In this document: one piece after another, positions 1 to 6,367 of the stretch
Numbering within the stretch: position 1 is the first letter of the stretch
Layout: the number at the start of each line of letters is the position of its first letter
NCBI GenBank assembly: GCA_964552715.1
Contig: CAZKHZ010000138.1
Span: 1-9,982, forward strand
Length of the DNA: 9,982 nucleotides
Direction of reading: 5' to 3'
From: UBA7692 sp964552715
Lineage (GTDB): Bacteria > Bacteroidota > Bacteroidia > Chitinophagales > LD1
Translations under genes and position numbers: made by a program
The notes under the pieces: model-generated
Databases searched by the model: none
What the model saw: the letters and a program-made list of their open reading frames with translations, nothing else
Told to the model about the DNA's origin: nothing

Positions 1-14
1 CGGTTGTAAGAATC

Positions 15-836
15 TTACATTCCTTTGTCTGAAGAGTTGAAATGCTCCACAGCCTTTTTTACATTGCCATGTTCCAGCAATAGGGTTTTACTTGCATCAT
101 AATCTAAGCCCGTGGCATCTTGAATCATGCGTGCGCCCCGGTCTAAAAGTTTTTCGTTAGTCAATTGCATATTCACCATACGGTTACCTTCCACCCTACC
201 AATTTTTATCATCACAGCGGTAGAAATCATGTTCAGTACCAATTTTTGTGCGGTGCCAGATTTCATACGCGTACTGCCTGTTACAAACTCAGGTCCCACA
301 ATTACTTCTATAGAAAAATCACTTTCGGCAGCCACGGGCGAGCCTTCATTGCAAGTAATGCAAGCCGTGATAATTCCATTAGCGCGACATTGTTTCAATG
401 CGCTAACCACATAGGGCGTTGTGCCCGATGCCGCAATGCCCACCACCACATCATTACTATTTATATGATGTTCAAGTAAATCTTTCCAGCCTTGCTCTGT
501 ATCATCTTCAGCAAATTCCACCGCCTTGCGAATAGCTGCATCACCCCCTGCAATCAAACCAATCACTAAGCCATGTGGCACTCCATACGTTGGCGGGCAT
601 TCGCTGGCATCTAAAATGCCCAACCTGCCGCTGGTGCCTGCGCCCATGTAAAACAACCTGCCACCTGCAATCATTTTATCGGCAATGGCATCCACCAGTC
701 TTTCAATCTGCGGAACTGCAGCCGCCACTGCCTGGGCAATTTTTGCATCTTCTGTATTAATATTTAGAAGCAATTCAGCAGTGCTCATTTTTTCTAAGCC
801 ATTATATAAGGAAGAGGACTCGGTATGTTTAATCAT
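15..836 (-). CDS. murQ: N-acetylmuramic acid 6-phosphate etherase (MurQ)
   Basis: Cytoplasmic SIS-fold lyase that cleaves the D-lactyl ether of MurNAc-6-phosphate to give GlcNAc-6-phosphate and lactate during peptidoglycan recycling. With the ATG at 836 the protein has 273 residues. The family signature GAGTSGRLG lies at residues 65-73 and is followed by ASECPPTYG. Glu79 in that motif and Glu110 in FAEDD have the 31-residue spacing of the two catalytic glutamates known in E. coli MurQ (Glu83/Glu114). A second conserved block, GPEFVTGSTRMKSGTAQK, is also present. The frame stays open to a TTG at 848, but the ATG fits the usual N-terminus better (TESSSLYNGLEKMST). The C-terminus is complete. 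The gene diverges from the lipoprotein gene at 975. No MurNAc transporter or kinase is visible next to it, so its recycling partners must be elsewhere. Confidence 0.96.
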   Translation of the reverse strand: MIKHTESSSLYNGLEKMSTAELLLNINTEDAKIAQAVAAAVPQIERLVDAIADKMIAGGRLFYMGAGTSGRLGILDASECPPTYGVPHGLVIGLIAGGDAAIRKAVEFAEDDTEQGWKDLLEHHINSNDVVVGIAASGTTPYVVSALKQCRANGIITACITCNEGSPVAAESDFSIEVIVGPEFVTGSTRMKSGTAQKLVLNMISTAVMIKIGRVEGNRMVNMQLTNEKLLDRGARMIQDATGLDYDASKTLLLEHGNVKKAVEHFNSSDKGM

Positions 837-913
837 GCTGTAAAACAAATAGCTTTTAGGAAACTGTGTATTAAGAGATAATCATTACTTAACAATCCAC
901 TGTGAATAAACAT

Positions 914-943
914 TTTGTACTTTGGCACAAACAACTACATTTG
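914..943 (+). promoter_or_regulatory. Bacteroidota-type promoter of the 975 lipoprotein gene
   Basis: An exact -7 element TACATTTG (936-943, consensus TAnnTTTG) follows a -33-like TTTG at 914-917 with an 18-nt gap, close to the spacing known for Bacteroidota sigma-ABfr promoters. The predicted start of transcription near 950 gives an A-rich leader of about 25 nt before the ATG at 975, with no Shine-Dalgarno site. The assignment rests on the consensus only. Confidence 0.65.
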
Positions 944-974
944 CGCCTATTATTAAACAAAACAAATTTAAACT

Positions 975-1403
975 ATGAAAAATTTTTTCAAACCGTTTTT
1001 GATGGCAGCTACAGTTGCATCACTTTTTTTCGTAAACTCTTGTACCAAAACTTGTGATCCAGGTTTTGAAGGCTCGGATTGCAAAACTCAAGTTAGAACA
1101 AAATTCCTTGCTAATAACAAAGTAACTACTGACAATTGTGCTGGAACTGGTTATAATCAATCAATTACTGCTGATACAGATGTTGAGTATGTTGTATTCA
1201 GCAATTTAGGAAACTTCTCAACACCTGCTGTTGTTAAAGCTCAAGCTTCTGGTACAGCATTGTCTTTCGCAAATTTCATTGACGCTACTGGTAGAAAATT
1301 TACTGGAACAGCTACATTGACTGGCAATACAATTAACTTTAATTATACAGTAGTTTTTACTGATAACACAAGCGAAACTTGCACAGGTACCATTGCTCTT
1401 TAA
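975..1403 (+). CDS. Small exported lipoprotein with an EGF-like cysteine motif
   Basis: A 142-residue protein of unknown function. The N-terminus is a lipoprotein signal: basic start (MKNFFK), hydrophobic core, then a lipobox-like FVNSC with Cys23 as the lipidation site. Directly after it comes CDPGFEGSDC (Cys27-Cys36), a spacing like the C-terminal half of an EGF module. Two further cysteines, Cys55 and Cys136, would allow two disulfides in the mature protein. The rest alternates Thr/Asn and hydrophobic residues, as in beta-sandwich surface proteins. A membrane-anchored location, in the outer membrane or periplasm, is an inference. Similar short cysteine-bearing lipoproteins are common in Bacteroidota genomes, but no function can be given. 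The gene has its own promoter and is followed after 18 nt by a terminator palindrome, so it appears monocistronic. Confidence 0.88.
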   Translation: MKNFFKPFLMAATVASLFFVNSCTKTCDPGFEGSDCKTQVRTKFLANNKVTTDNCAGTGYNQSITADTDVEYVVFSNLGNFSTPAVVKAQASGTALSFANFIDATGRKFTGTATLTGNTINFNYTVVFTDNTSETCTGTIAL

Positions 1404-1421
1404 TAATTAGCAATACTTTGT

Positions 1422-1463
1422 AATTAAAAAAGACCATACGATATCGTATGGTCTTTTTTAATT
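1422..1463. terminator. Bidirectional intrinsic terminator, perfect 42-bp palindrome
   Basis: The 42 bases form a perfect inverted repeat, with 21-bp arms meeting between 1442 and 1443. The core arm is GACCATACGAT, flanked by an A-run on the left and a T-run on the right. Read from either strand it gives a stem followed by a U-tract. It lies 18 nt after the stop of the 975 gene and 14 nt beyond the stop of the opposing lipoprotein gene, so it can end both transcripts. Confidence 0.95.
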
Positions 1464-1477
1464 TATAGAAGATGAGA

Positions 1478-1888
1478 TTAGTTTCTCTTCTTCTGATTTT
1501 CTACATCTGTTTTAGCAGGATCTGCGTTGCGCTGTTTTTGGATTTCAGTTTGAGTTCCTGAACCACCTGCTCTTTCTTTTTGAGGATCTTTAGGCTCTTC
1601 TTTCTTAGCCGTAGGTTTAGCTGTAGGTTTAGCCGCAGGTTTTTTACCACCTTTAGTTGCCGCCAACACTAATGCATCATACTCAATAGTAGCAGCAGTC
1701 AAAACTTCTGCATCGCATTCAGTAGCAACTTCGCCTTCTAAAGCAGTTAGTTTTTCATCTACCAAACTTTGAATTTTAGCGTTTTGCTCATTTGTAAGTT
1801 TTTCAGTTTCTGCAGCATTGTTACAACTGCTAAGTGTTGCAGCCATTGCACCGCAAACACCCAATACAAGGAATATTTTTTTACTCAT
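1478..1888 (-). CDS. Lipoprotein with a Lys/Pro/Ala-rich C-terminal tail
   Basis: A 136-residue protein of unknown function. The ATG at 1888 gives a proper lipoprotein signal (MSKKIFLVLG..., lipobox LSSC, Cys22). The ATG at 1933 would place 15 polar residues in front of it and is unlikely. Residues 31-78 are a likely helical segment with one internal cysteine (Cys58). Residues 80-96 are a basic low-complexity stretch (KKPAAKPTAKPTAKK), followed by a charged, probably disordered tail to residue 136. The N-terminal part resembles the neighbouring 80-residue lipoprotein: same lipobox position, an L-[TS]-x-E-Q start to the helix, and an internal cysteine one residue apart. The two look like tandem paralogues. 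It lies 73 nt downstream of that gene with no promoter or terminator seen between them, so an operon is likely. Confidence 0.85.
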   Translation of the reverse strand: MSKKIFLVLGVCGAMAATLSSCNNAAETEKLTNEQNAKIQSLVDEKLTALEGEVATECDAEVLTAATIEYDALVLAATKGGKKPAAKPTAKPTAKKEEPKDPQKERAGGSGTQTEIQKQRNADPAKTDVENQKKRN

Positions 1889-1961
1889 AACATTAATTTT
1901 TGGTTTACTGAATTCGTGAATCTCCGATTTCATGTTGTTATTCTATTTTAGTTGTTAATGA

Positions 1962-2204
1962 TTATTGTGCAGGTACAACTGCGGCTTGAAGTTCAGCAAC
2001 CTTAGCAGCAACCTTAGCTTCTTTCTCGCTTTCGCAAGCAGCTTTCAATTCTGCACGTTTGGTTTCAGCCACTGCTGTAAATGATGAATCTACCTTTGCG
2101 GTAATTTGCTCTTCAGATAGCGGAGTAAATTTTTCGCCACAACTTACCAAAGTAATTGCCGAAAAACTACCAGCTACGAATAAAGCGATTAGTCCTTTTT
2201 TCAT
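1962..2204 (-). CDS. Small lipoprotein, paralogue of the downstream lipoprotein
   Basis: An 80-residue protein of unknown function. The signal is MKKGLIALFVAGSFSAITLV followed by the lipobox cysteine Cys22. The mature part of about 58 residues is rich in Ala, Glu and Lys and is probably a single amphipathic helix. It begins LSEEQITAKV and carries one further cysteine, Cys57. These landmarks match the next gene (LTNEQNAKI, Cys58), but the basic tail is missing. It is the first gene of a two-gene operon reading leftward. A short anchored alpha-helical protein in the cell envelope is a reasonable inference, loosely like Lpp-type lipoproteins in architecture only. Confidence 0.83.
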   Translation of the reverse strand: MKKGLIALFVAGSFSAITLVSCGEKFTPLSEEQITAKVDSSFTAVAETKRAELKAACESEKEAKVAAKVAELQAAVVPAQ

Positions 2205-2238
2205 GTTGTAATTTTTTTTGTTTGTTAATTAATAACCG

Positions 2239-2270
2239 CGAAAGTACACTTATGAAAATGAAATACGCAA
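2239..2270 (-). promoter_or_regulatory. Candidate promoter of the lipoprotein operon
   Basis: On the minus strand TACTTTCG (2246-2239) matches the -7 consensus TAnnTTTG except for one base. A TTG at 2270-2268 lies 21 nt upstream as a -33-like element. It sits 34 nt before the ATG at 2204 and is followed by an AT-rich leader without a Shine-Dalgarno site. Confidence 0.45.
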
Positions 2271-2411
2271 TATGCTTGTTATCAGTTCTTAAAAATATTT
2301 TGCACAGGATGTGAATAGGATAAAAGAAAAAGGGTTTTACATAAATGATTGAATGTTGTAAATGCAGGTTTCTTAATTTGTGTTCACATATTAGATAATA
2401 GAAATAGAGGT

Positions 2412-2440
2412 TTTGCTTAATCGTAAATAAAGTACATTCG
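2412..2440 (+). promoter_or_regulatory. Candidate promoter of the DinB-like gene
   Basis: TTTG at 2412-2415 and TACATTCG at 2433-2440 (one mismatch to TAnnTTTG) are 17 nt apart. The leader to the ATG at 2463 would be about 15 nt. The rest of the 2205-2462 gap shows no gene or terminator. Confidence 0.45.
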
Positions 2441-2462
2441 TTTGTAAACAAAAGCAAAGTTT

Positions 2463-2981
2463 ATGCTGCATACAAAGCGCGAAGTCATTGATACATTAAA
2501 AGGGAATACTAAAAAATTTGTGGATGTAATTGCCAAGTTGAGTAAGCGTGATTTTGAAAATGAACCGAATGGAAAGTGGTCGGCAGGGCAACATTTGGCG
2601 CATCTGGTAAAAAGTATCAAGCCTTTAAACTTTGCGCTTTCATTACCAAGATTTGTACCCATACTGTTGTTTGGAAAAGCTAAGAACGCCTCCAAAACTA
2701 ATGAAGAGATAAAACTGCGCTATCAAGAAAAATTGAGTAATGGTGCAAAAGCAAGCGGAGCTTATATTCCTCAGCAAGTAACTTATAACAGCAAGGAAAA
2801 ATTGAGTGCCACATTAATTGATGAAGCTGAAAAGCTCTCAACTAATCTTGAAGCAATGACTGAAGCCGATATAGATGCTATGATACTTCCACATCCCATC
2901 TTAGGTAAACTATCGCTGCGCGAAATGTTGTTCTTTACGATTTATCATACCGAACATCATACCAAATCAATTAGTAATTAA
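2463..2981 (+). CDS. DinB/YfiT-like putative metal-dependent protein
   Basis: A 172-residue protein with the layout of the DinB four-helix-bundle superfamily. The N-terminal helix is followed by KWSAGQHLAHL (residues 38-48). In this family the histidine before the final Leu, here His47, is a metal ligand. The C-terminus carries YHTEHH, giving His162-x3-His166, the other two expected ligands. All three are intact, so a bound divalent metal is likely. Members include thiol-transferases (bacillithiol or mycothiol type) and many proteins of unknown activity, and the sequence does not settle which applies. The protein has no signal peptide and is probably cytoplasmic. Its stop overlaps the stop of the opposing UbiA-like gene by 4 nt (TTAA, 2978-2981), with no terminator visible there. 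Confidence 0.88.
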   Translation: MLHTKREVIDTLKGNTKKFVDVIAKLSKRDFENEPNGKWSAGQHLAHLVKSIKPLNFALSLPRFVPILLFGKAKNASKTNEEIKLRYQEKLSNGAKASGAYIPQQVTYNSKEKLSATLIDEAEKLSTNLEAMTEADIDAMILPHPILGKLSLREMLFFTIYHTEHHTKSISN

Positions 2982-3772
2982 AGCAGCGTAACTAAAGCAA
3001 GAATTACCATCATGCTTTCCATTACAATGTTATACCACCAACTTGGGCTATTGGGTTTAGTAAATTGAATACATATTGCTGAAAGGCCAATGACTGAAAC
3101 TTTCTTTAAAGTAACCGAATGTTCAATAGGTAAATATAAAGCTGCGCAAGCAGCAATCAACATCAATAAAAAGCTCAATCGTTGCGAAGTATTCCAACCT
3201 TTCGCCTTGAGTAAAGTTTGATGGTTTTCGTCAGTATCTTGTTGCAAATCCCGATGGTCGAAAAGTAAAGAAAGAGAAGCTACAAAAAAGATTCTTTCCG
3301 CAAAAAGTATCCAAAGGTTTTTATCCCCATAACTTTCTGATACCAAAAGAACTGTTGCCAAAGCCCACATTGCTCCCACAACAAAATGTTTGCTTTGATA
3401 GAAATCCCGCAATCGCTTCCAACCCGTTTTGGTTTTTATAATCGGTAAAAAATAAGCACCTGAAACTACTGTAAGCAGCCCTACTTTTAGAACTTGAAAT
3501 ATATTAAGTTGGAAAAGAAAATAAGTAGAAACAATTGAAGTTGCTGCAATTACGATAAATTGAAGTGTGCGGTTTTGCTCAGAAGGTTTTTCGCCAGGAT
3601 GCAGATAAATACGCGAACGCATTACAGCATAACTGCAAATTGTAGCAAAGAAATTGAATAGGGCAGGGGAGGAGAGTTGAAATGATTCATCTGCAAAAAG
3701 TTGTTGTTCGCTTGATAGCGTGAACAAAGCTGAAGCAAAGCCTATCAACAATAAATTCAACCAATAAATCAA
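2978..3772 (-). CDS. UbiA-like multi-pass membrane protein with a degenerate first motif
   Basis: A 264-residue integral membrane protein with about seven or eight hydrophobic segments. A UbiA prenyltransferase relationship is suggested by FDHRDLQQD (residues 171-179), which fits the second Asp motif (DxRDxxxD) and is followed by HQTLLKAKGW, the usual T-L-x-x-x-x-G block. A loop with PIIKTKTGWKRLR at 110-122 also fits. The first Asp motif (NDxxDxxxD) is absent, the corresponding region reading YAVMRSR, so prenyl diphosphate binding may be altered or lost. The start is a TTG at 3772 whose TTGA overlaps the TGA stop of the upstream oxidoreductase. No ATG occurs before residue 51 and a stop lies just upstream in frame, so translational coupling through this TTG is the best reading. 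Function is unknown. Confidence 0.72.
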   Translation of the reverse strand: MIYWLNLLLIGFASALFTLSSEQQLFADESFQLSSPALFNFFATICSYAVMRSRIYLHPGEKPSEQNRTLQFIVIAATSIVSTYFLFQLNIFQVLKVGLLTVVSGAYFLPIIKTKTGWKRLRDFYQSKHFVVGAMWALATVLLVSESYGDKNLWILFAERIFFVASLSLLFDHRDLQQDTDENHQTLLKAKGWNTSQRLSFLLMLIAACAALYLPIEHSVTLKKVSVIGLSAICIQFTKPNSPSWWYNIVMESMMVILALVTLL

Positions 3773-4791
3773 CGTGCAGGAGCTTGGTTAAATGACAATA
3801 CTATTTTACCAAACTGTTCTTTTTGTGCCATACGTTCAATTGCCTTTTGTGCCTCACTAAAAGCAAACACGCCATCTAATACTGGCTTTATTTGATATTC
3901 TTCAACAAACTGAATCATTGCATTAAATTCCTCGGCAGTTCCCATAGTTGAGCCTAGCAGTGAAAGCTGCTTCCAAAATATCTTTTGAGGATTTAGATTG
4001 TTGATATTGCCATTGGTGCCACCATAGAACGCAATGCGCGCACCAGGTTTTGCAACATCAATAAGGTTATTAAAACTCTCACCTGCGGCACTATCAATAA
4101 TTACATCAAAGCCGCCACTTTCTTCTAATAATTTTTTATGCCAATTTTCTTTATTGTAGTTGATACCACCTGCCGCACCCAGCTTTTTTGCTTTCGCAAT
4201 TTTAGCATCGCTGCCTGATGTTACAAAAACCTTTGCCCCTATAGCCAAAGCAAACTGCATGGCAAACAAGGCTACACCACCGCCAACACCAGATATTAAA
4301 ACGGTATCTTCTTTGGTTGTTTTAGCTCTTGAAAAAAGTGTGCGATAAGCAGTCAATCCAGCAAGTGGCAAAGCTGCAGTTTCCTCAAAAGAAAGAAAGG
4401 AAGGTTTCAATAACACATTGTCAGCAGGCACGCATACATATTCTGCAAAGGTTCCGCTTTCGGGCAAACCCAAAATTTTAAATTCTTTGGATTGCGCTTT
4501 TGGATTGTTGCCCCAATTTTGAGAAGGATTGATTACAACCTTTCTACCAATCAAATGGCTGTTGGTATTTTCTCCAATTGCCTCTATTGTTCCGCTTCCG
4601 TCACTTCCTAGTGTTATTGGAAACTTTAAGCCCGCATATTGTCCTTTTTGAATCCATAGGTCGCGGTGATTGAATGCCGCTGCAACAATCTTTACCAATA
4701 CTTCGCCAGCTTTGGGTTGTGGTTTTTCTACCTCCTGTATTTCAAAAGCTGACTTTATTTCCTTTAATACCAATGCTTTCATTGTAGCCAT
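3769..4791 (-). CDS. Zinc-independent medium-chain dehydrogenase/quinone-oxidoreductase family protein
   Basis: A 340-residue cytoplasmic protein of the MDR superfamily. The GroES-like N-terminal half contains FNHRDLW (40-46) and GSDGSG (62-67) in place of the GHE zinc motif of alcohol dehydrogenases, so no catalytic zinc is expected. The Rossmann half carries SGVGGGVALFAMQ (167-179), the nucleotide-binding turn, then AIGAKVFVTSGS (183-194), whose Ser/Lys-rich surroundings favour NADPH. It probably reduces a quinone, enone or similar carbonyl; the true substrate cannot be read from sequence. An ATG at 4782 (residue 4) is an alternative start. It is followed by the UbiA-like gene with a 4-nt overlap, which suggests that the two work together, perhaps on a membrane isoprenoid or quinone, but this is inference. 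Confidence 0.93.
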   Translation of the reverse strand: MATMKALVLKEIKSAFEIQEVEKPQPKAGEVLVKIVAAAFNHRDLWIQKGQYAGLKFPITLGSDGSGTIEAIGENTNSHLIGRKVVINPSQNWGNNPKAQSKEFKILGLPESGTFAEYVCVPADNVLLKPSFLSFEETAALPLAGLTAYRTLFSRAKTTKEDTVLISGVGGGVALFAMQFALAIGAKVFVTSGSDAKIAKAKKLGAAGGINYNKENWHKKLLEESGGFDVIIDSAAGESFNNLIDVAKPGARIAFYGGTNGNINNLNPQKIFWKQLSLLGSTMGTAEEFNAMIQFVEEYQIKPVLDGVFAFSEAQKAIERMAQKEQFGKIVLSFNQAPAR

Positions 4792-4916
4792 TCATTGCGT
4801 TTAGGAACGTGAACCTAACCCTAGTTATGCTACCATACAACTCGCTTACATATTTTGGCGAAAACTCAATTCGGGTGTTTGCACTGTAATCTATCTTAAC
4901 TACTGACTGAAAATGA

Positions 4917-4982
4917 TATATTCGCGCCCTAAACAAAAAATTATGCCACTCATATTAGTAATTAATAATTTACGTAAGTTTG
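4917..4982 (+). promoter_or_regulatory. Two candidate -7 elements upstream of the H1-like/DksA gene
   Basis: TATATTCG at 4917-4924, continuing GCGCC as in the promoter at 936, has one mismatch to TAnnTTTG. TAAGTTTG at 4975-4982 matches the consensus exactly. The second would place transcription start about 10 nt before the ATG at 5000. Neither has a convincing -33 TTTG at the expected distance. The 4792-4999 gap also holds the oxidoreductase promoter, which I could not locate. Confidence 0.45.
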
Positions 4983-4999
4983 CAGCCAAATTTTTCGAC

Positions 5000-6199
5000 A
5001 TGGGCAAAAGTAAACCAACCAAAAAAGCGGTAACTAAGGCTAAGCCTGTTGCCAAAATAGTTGTAGCCAAGGCTAAACCGGCAACAAAGAAAACTGTAGC
5101 AAAACCAACTGCTAAAAAAGTAGCTACCAAGCCTGCCAAAAAAATAATTAAACCTATTGCAAAAAAGATTGCAAAACCAGTGGCTAAGAAAGCAGCCAAG
5201 CCAGTTGCTAAAAAAGTTGTTGCCAAACCTGCGAAGAAAACTGTTGCTAAACCTGTATCAAAAAAGGTGGTAGCAAAACCGACAAAAAAAGTGGCACCCA
5301 AAGCAGTTAAAAAAGTTCTTAAACCTGTTGCTAAAAAGGCAGCGTCAAAACCATTGAAGAAAGTGTCAAAACCAGTAGCAAAGAAAGTAATAGCCAAGCC
5401 AGCAAAGGTAGTGGCTAAGTCGGCTGCAAAAAAAGCTGTTAAACCAGCACCAAAGGCAGTGGCTAAAAAAGCTGTTAAACCAGCACCAAAGGCTGTAATT
5501 AAAAAAGCTGTTAAACCAGCACCAAAACAAGTAGTTAAGCCAACACCAAAACCAGTGGCTAAGAAAGTTGTAAAAGCAGCTCTAGTACCTGCAAAAAAGG
5601 TTGCAGTAGCTAAGCCTGTAGCGGCATCAAAAGTTAAACCCGCAGTGGCAGTGAAACAAATTGCAAAGAATACCGTACAGACTTCCGTAACTAAACAAAA
5701 ACAGAAGATTATGGTTTCTACTTCAAAAGCTCCCACAACTACTTTGGTGAACAACGAAATGCCAATTGCTCGTTACAGCGATGATGAACTAAAAGTATTC
5801 AAAGATTTAATTGATAATAAATTGGAAGTCGCTCGTGAAGAGTTGAAAGATTTAAAAGGATCTTTGGATAGCCACAACGAAAGTCTTGCGGGTAACAAAA
5901 GCTGGAATATGGAAGAGGGTTCAGATACTTCAGATATGGAGTATATGATGAATCAAATTTCTCGTCAGCATCAATATCTTAGAAATTTAGAAGCAGCCTT
6001 GGTGCGCATCGAAAACAAGACCTACGGAATTTGCCGTGTTACAGGAAAGTTAATTCCTAAAGAGCGTTTGCGTTTAGTGCCACACGCTACCTTAAGTGTA
6101 GAAGCAAAGCAAAGCCGCAAACCAGACGATTCATCACAAGGATTGGCACATGCACCAATTGCAGGAAGCGATGAAATTCCTACTTTCAATGAAGATTAA
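5000..6199 (+). CDS. Histone-H1-like Lys/Ala/Pro-rich region fused to a DksA/TraR-type domain
   Basis: A 399-residue cytoplasmic protein in two parts. Residues 1 to about 235 are almost entirely Lys, Ala, Val and Pro in short repeats (AKPVAKK, AKPAKK, and a 12-residue unit KAVKPAPKAVAK three times), like eukaryotic H1 tails and bacterial H1-like proteins. This part is expected to be disordered and to bind DNA or RNA. Residues 254-375 follow the DksA/TraR plan: coiled-coil helices, a possible acidic tip D309-TS-D312, then YGICRVTGKLIP. Aligned to the E. coli DksA zinc finger, Cys345 remains while the other three ligands are Thr348, Ser366 and Ala369, so zinc binding is lost. Start: an ATG at 4913 overlaps a -7-like element and one at 4943 is possible. 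The ATG at 5000 begins MGKSKPTKK and follows an exact -7 motif. The gene is monocistronic, ending at a strong terminator. A nucleoid-associated or RNA-polymerase-linked role is inferred. Confidence 0.87.
   Translation: MGKSKPTKKAVTKAKPVAKIVVAKAKPATKKTVAKPTAKKVATKPAKKIIKPIAKKIAKPVAKKAAKPVAKKVVAKPAKKTVAKPVSKKVVAKPTKKVAPKAVKKVLKPVAKKAASKPLKKVSKPVAKKVIAKPAKVVAKSAAKKAVKPAPKAVAKKAVKPAPKAVIKKAVKPAPKQVVKPTPKPVAKKVVKAALVPAKKVAVAKPVAASKVKPAVAVKQIAKNTVQTSVTKQKQKIMVSTSKAPTTTLVNNEMPIARYSDDELKVFKDLIDNKLEVAREELKDLKGSLDSHNESLAGNKSWNMEEGSDTSDMEYMMNQISRQHQYLRNLEAALVRIENKTYGICRVTGKLIPKERLRLVPHATLSVEAKQSRKPDDSSQGLAHAPIAGSDEIPTFNED
5429..5526 (+). repeat. Three 26-bp direct repeats with a 36-bp period, inside coding sequence
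   Basis: Identical 26-bp copies start at 5429, 5465 and 5501, each containing GCTGTTAAACCAGCACC. The period is 12 codons and each copy encodes KKAVKPAPK. Nucleotide identity across the copies indicates recent duplication or slippage within the Lys-rich region, so this is a likely site of length variation between strains. Confidence 0.92.
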
Positions 6200-6223
6200 T
6201 AATTTACTTGAAAAATAAAATTG

Positions 6224-6252
6224 AAAGGCGGATGGAAACATTCGCCTTTTTT
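6224..6252 (+). terminator. Intrinsic terminator after the H1-like/DksA gene
   Basis: An 11-bp stem with one G-T pair (arms AAAGGCGGATG and CATTCGCCTTT) closes on a GAAA tetraloop at 6235-6238, and a run of six T follows at 6247-6252. It begins 25 nt after the stop at 6199. Confidence 0.92.
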
Positions 6253-6310
6253 ATTGAGTATTGCCAAACGAACAATTCCCAATTAAAGTTGTATTAATTA
6301 TTTGATGTTT

Positions 6311-6359
6311 AACAATGTGAGCAATTCTGCGTTCATTGTAATCATTTACAAACAATGTG
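6311..6359. promoter_or_regulatory. Operator-like palindrome upstream of the desaturase
   Basis: TTGTAA-TCAT-TTACAA (6336-6351) is a perfect 6-bp inverted repeat with a 4-nt centre, ending 16 nt before the desaturase ATG. The 9-mer AACAATGTG occurs at 6311-6319 and again at 6351-6359. The position is suitable for a repressor site, but no regulator can be named. No clear -7 element was found in this gap, and short AT-rich palindromes also arise by chance. Confidence 0.3.
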
Positions 6360-6367
6360 TTCAATAA

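Noticed and set aside
127..760. Several plus-strand open frames inside murQ.
   Set aside because: They lie opposite a strongly conserved gene, encode no recognisable domain and have no promoter-like signals.
1889..1933. Upstream ATG at 1933 for the Lys-tailed lipoprotein.
   Set aside because: It would add 15 polar residues in front of a good lipoprotein signal peptide; the ATG at 1888 gives the standard layout.
2167..2695. Minus-strand open frames over the 2205-2462 gap and the DinB-like gene.
   Set aside because: Compositionally unlike proteins (Phe, Ile, Tyr-rich AT-driven) and overlapping the lipoprotein and DinB-like genes; treated as shadows.
5429..5526. Regular 36-bp spacing resembling a CRISPR array.
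   Set aside because: The repeats run into each other within one coding frame, the intervening 10 bp are also coding and similar, and no cas gene is present.
4900..5754. Long antisense open frame opposite the Lys-rich repeats (Ala/Thr/Phe-rich).
   Set aside because: It is the mirror of the AAA/GCT/CCA codon pattern of the real gene, with low-complexity composition, no family motif and no promoter of its own.
5711..6199. Internal ATG at 5711 that could make a stand-alone DksA-type protein.
   Set aside because: The frame is continuous, no -7 element was seen just upstream, and only an AGAAG-like purine run precedes it; not enough to call a separate gene.
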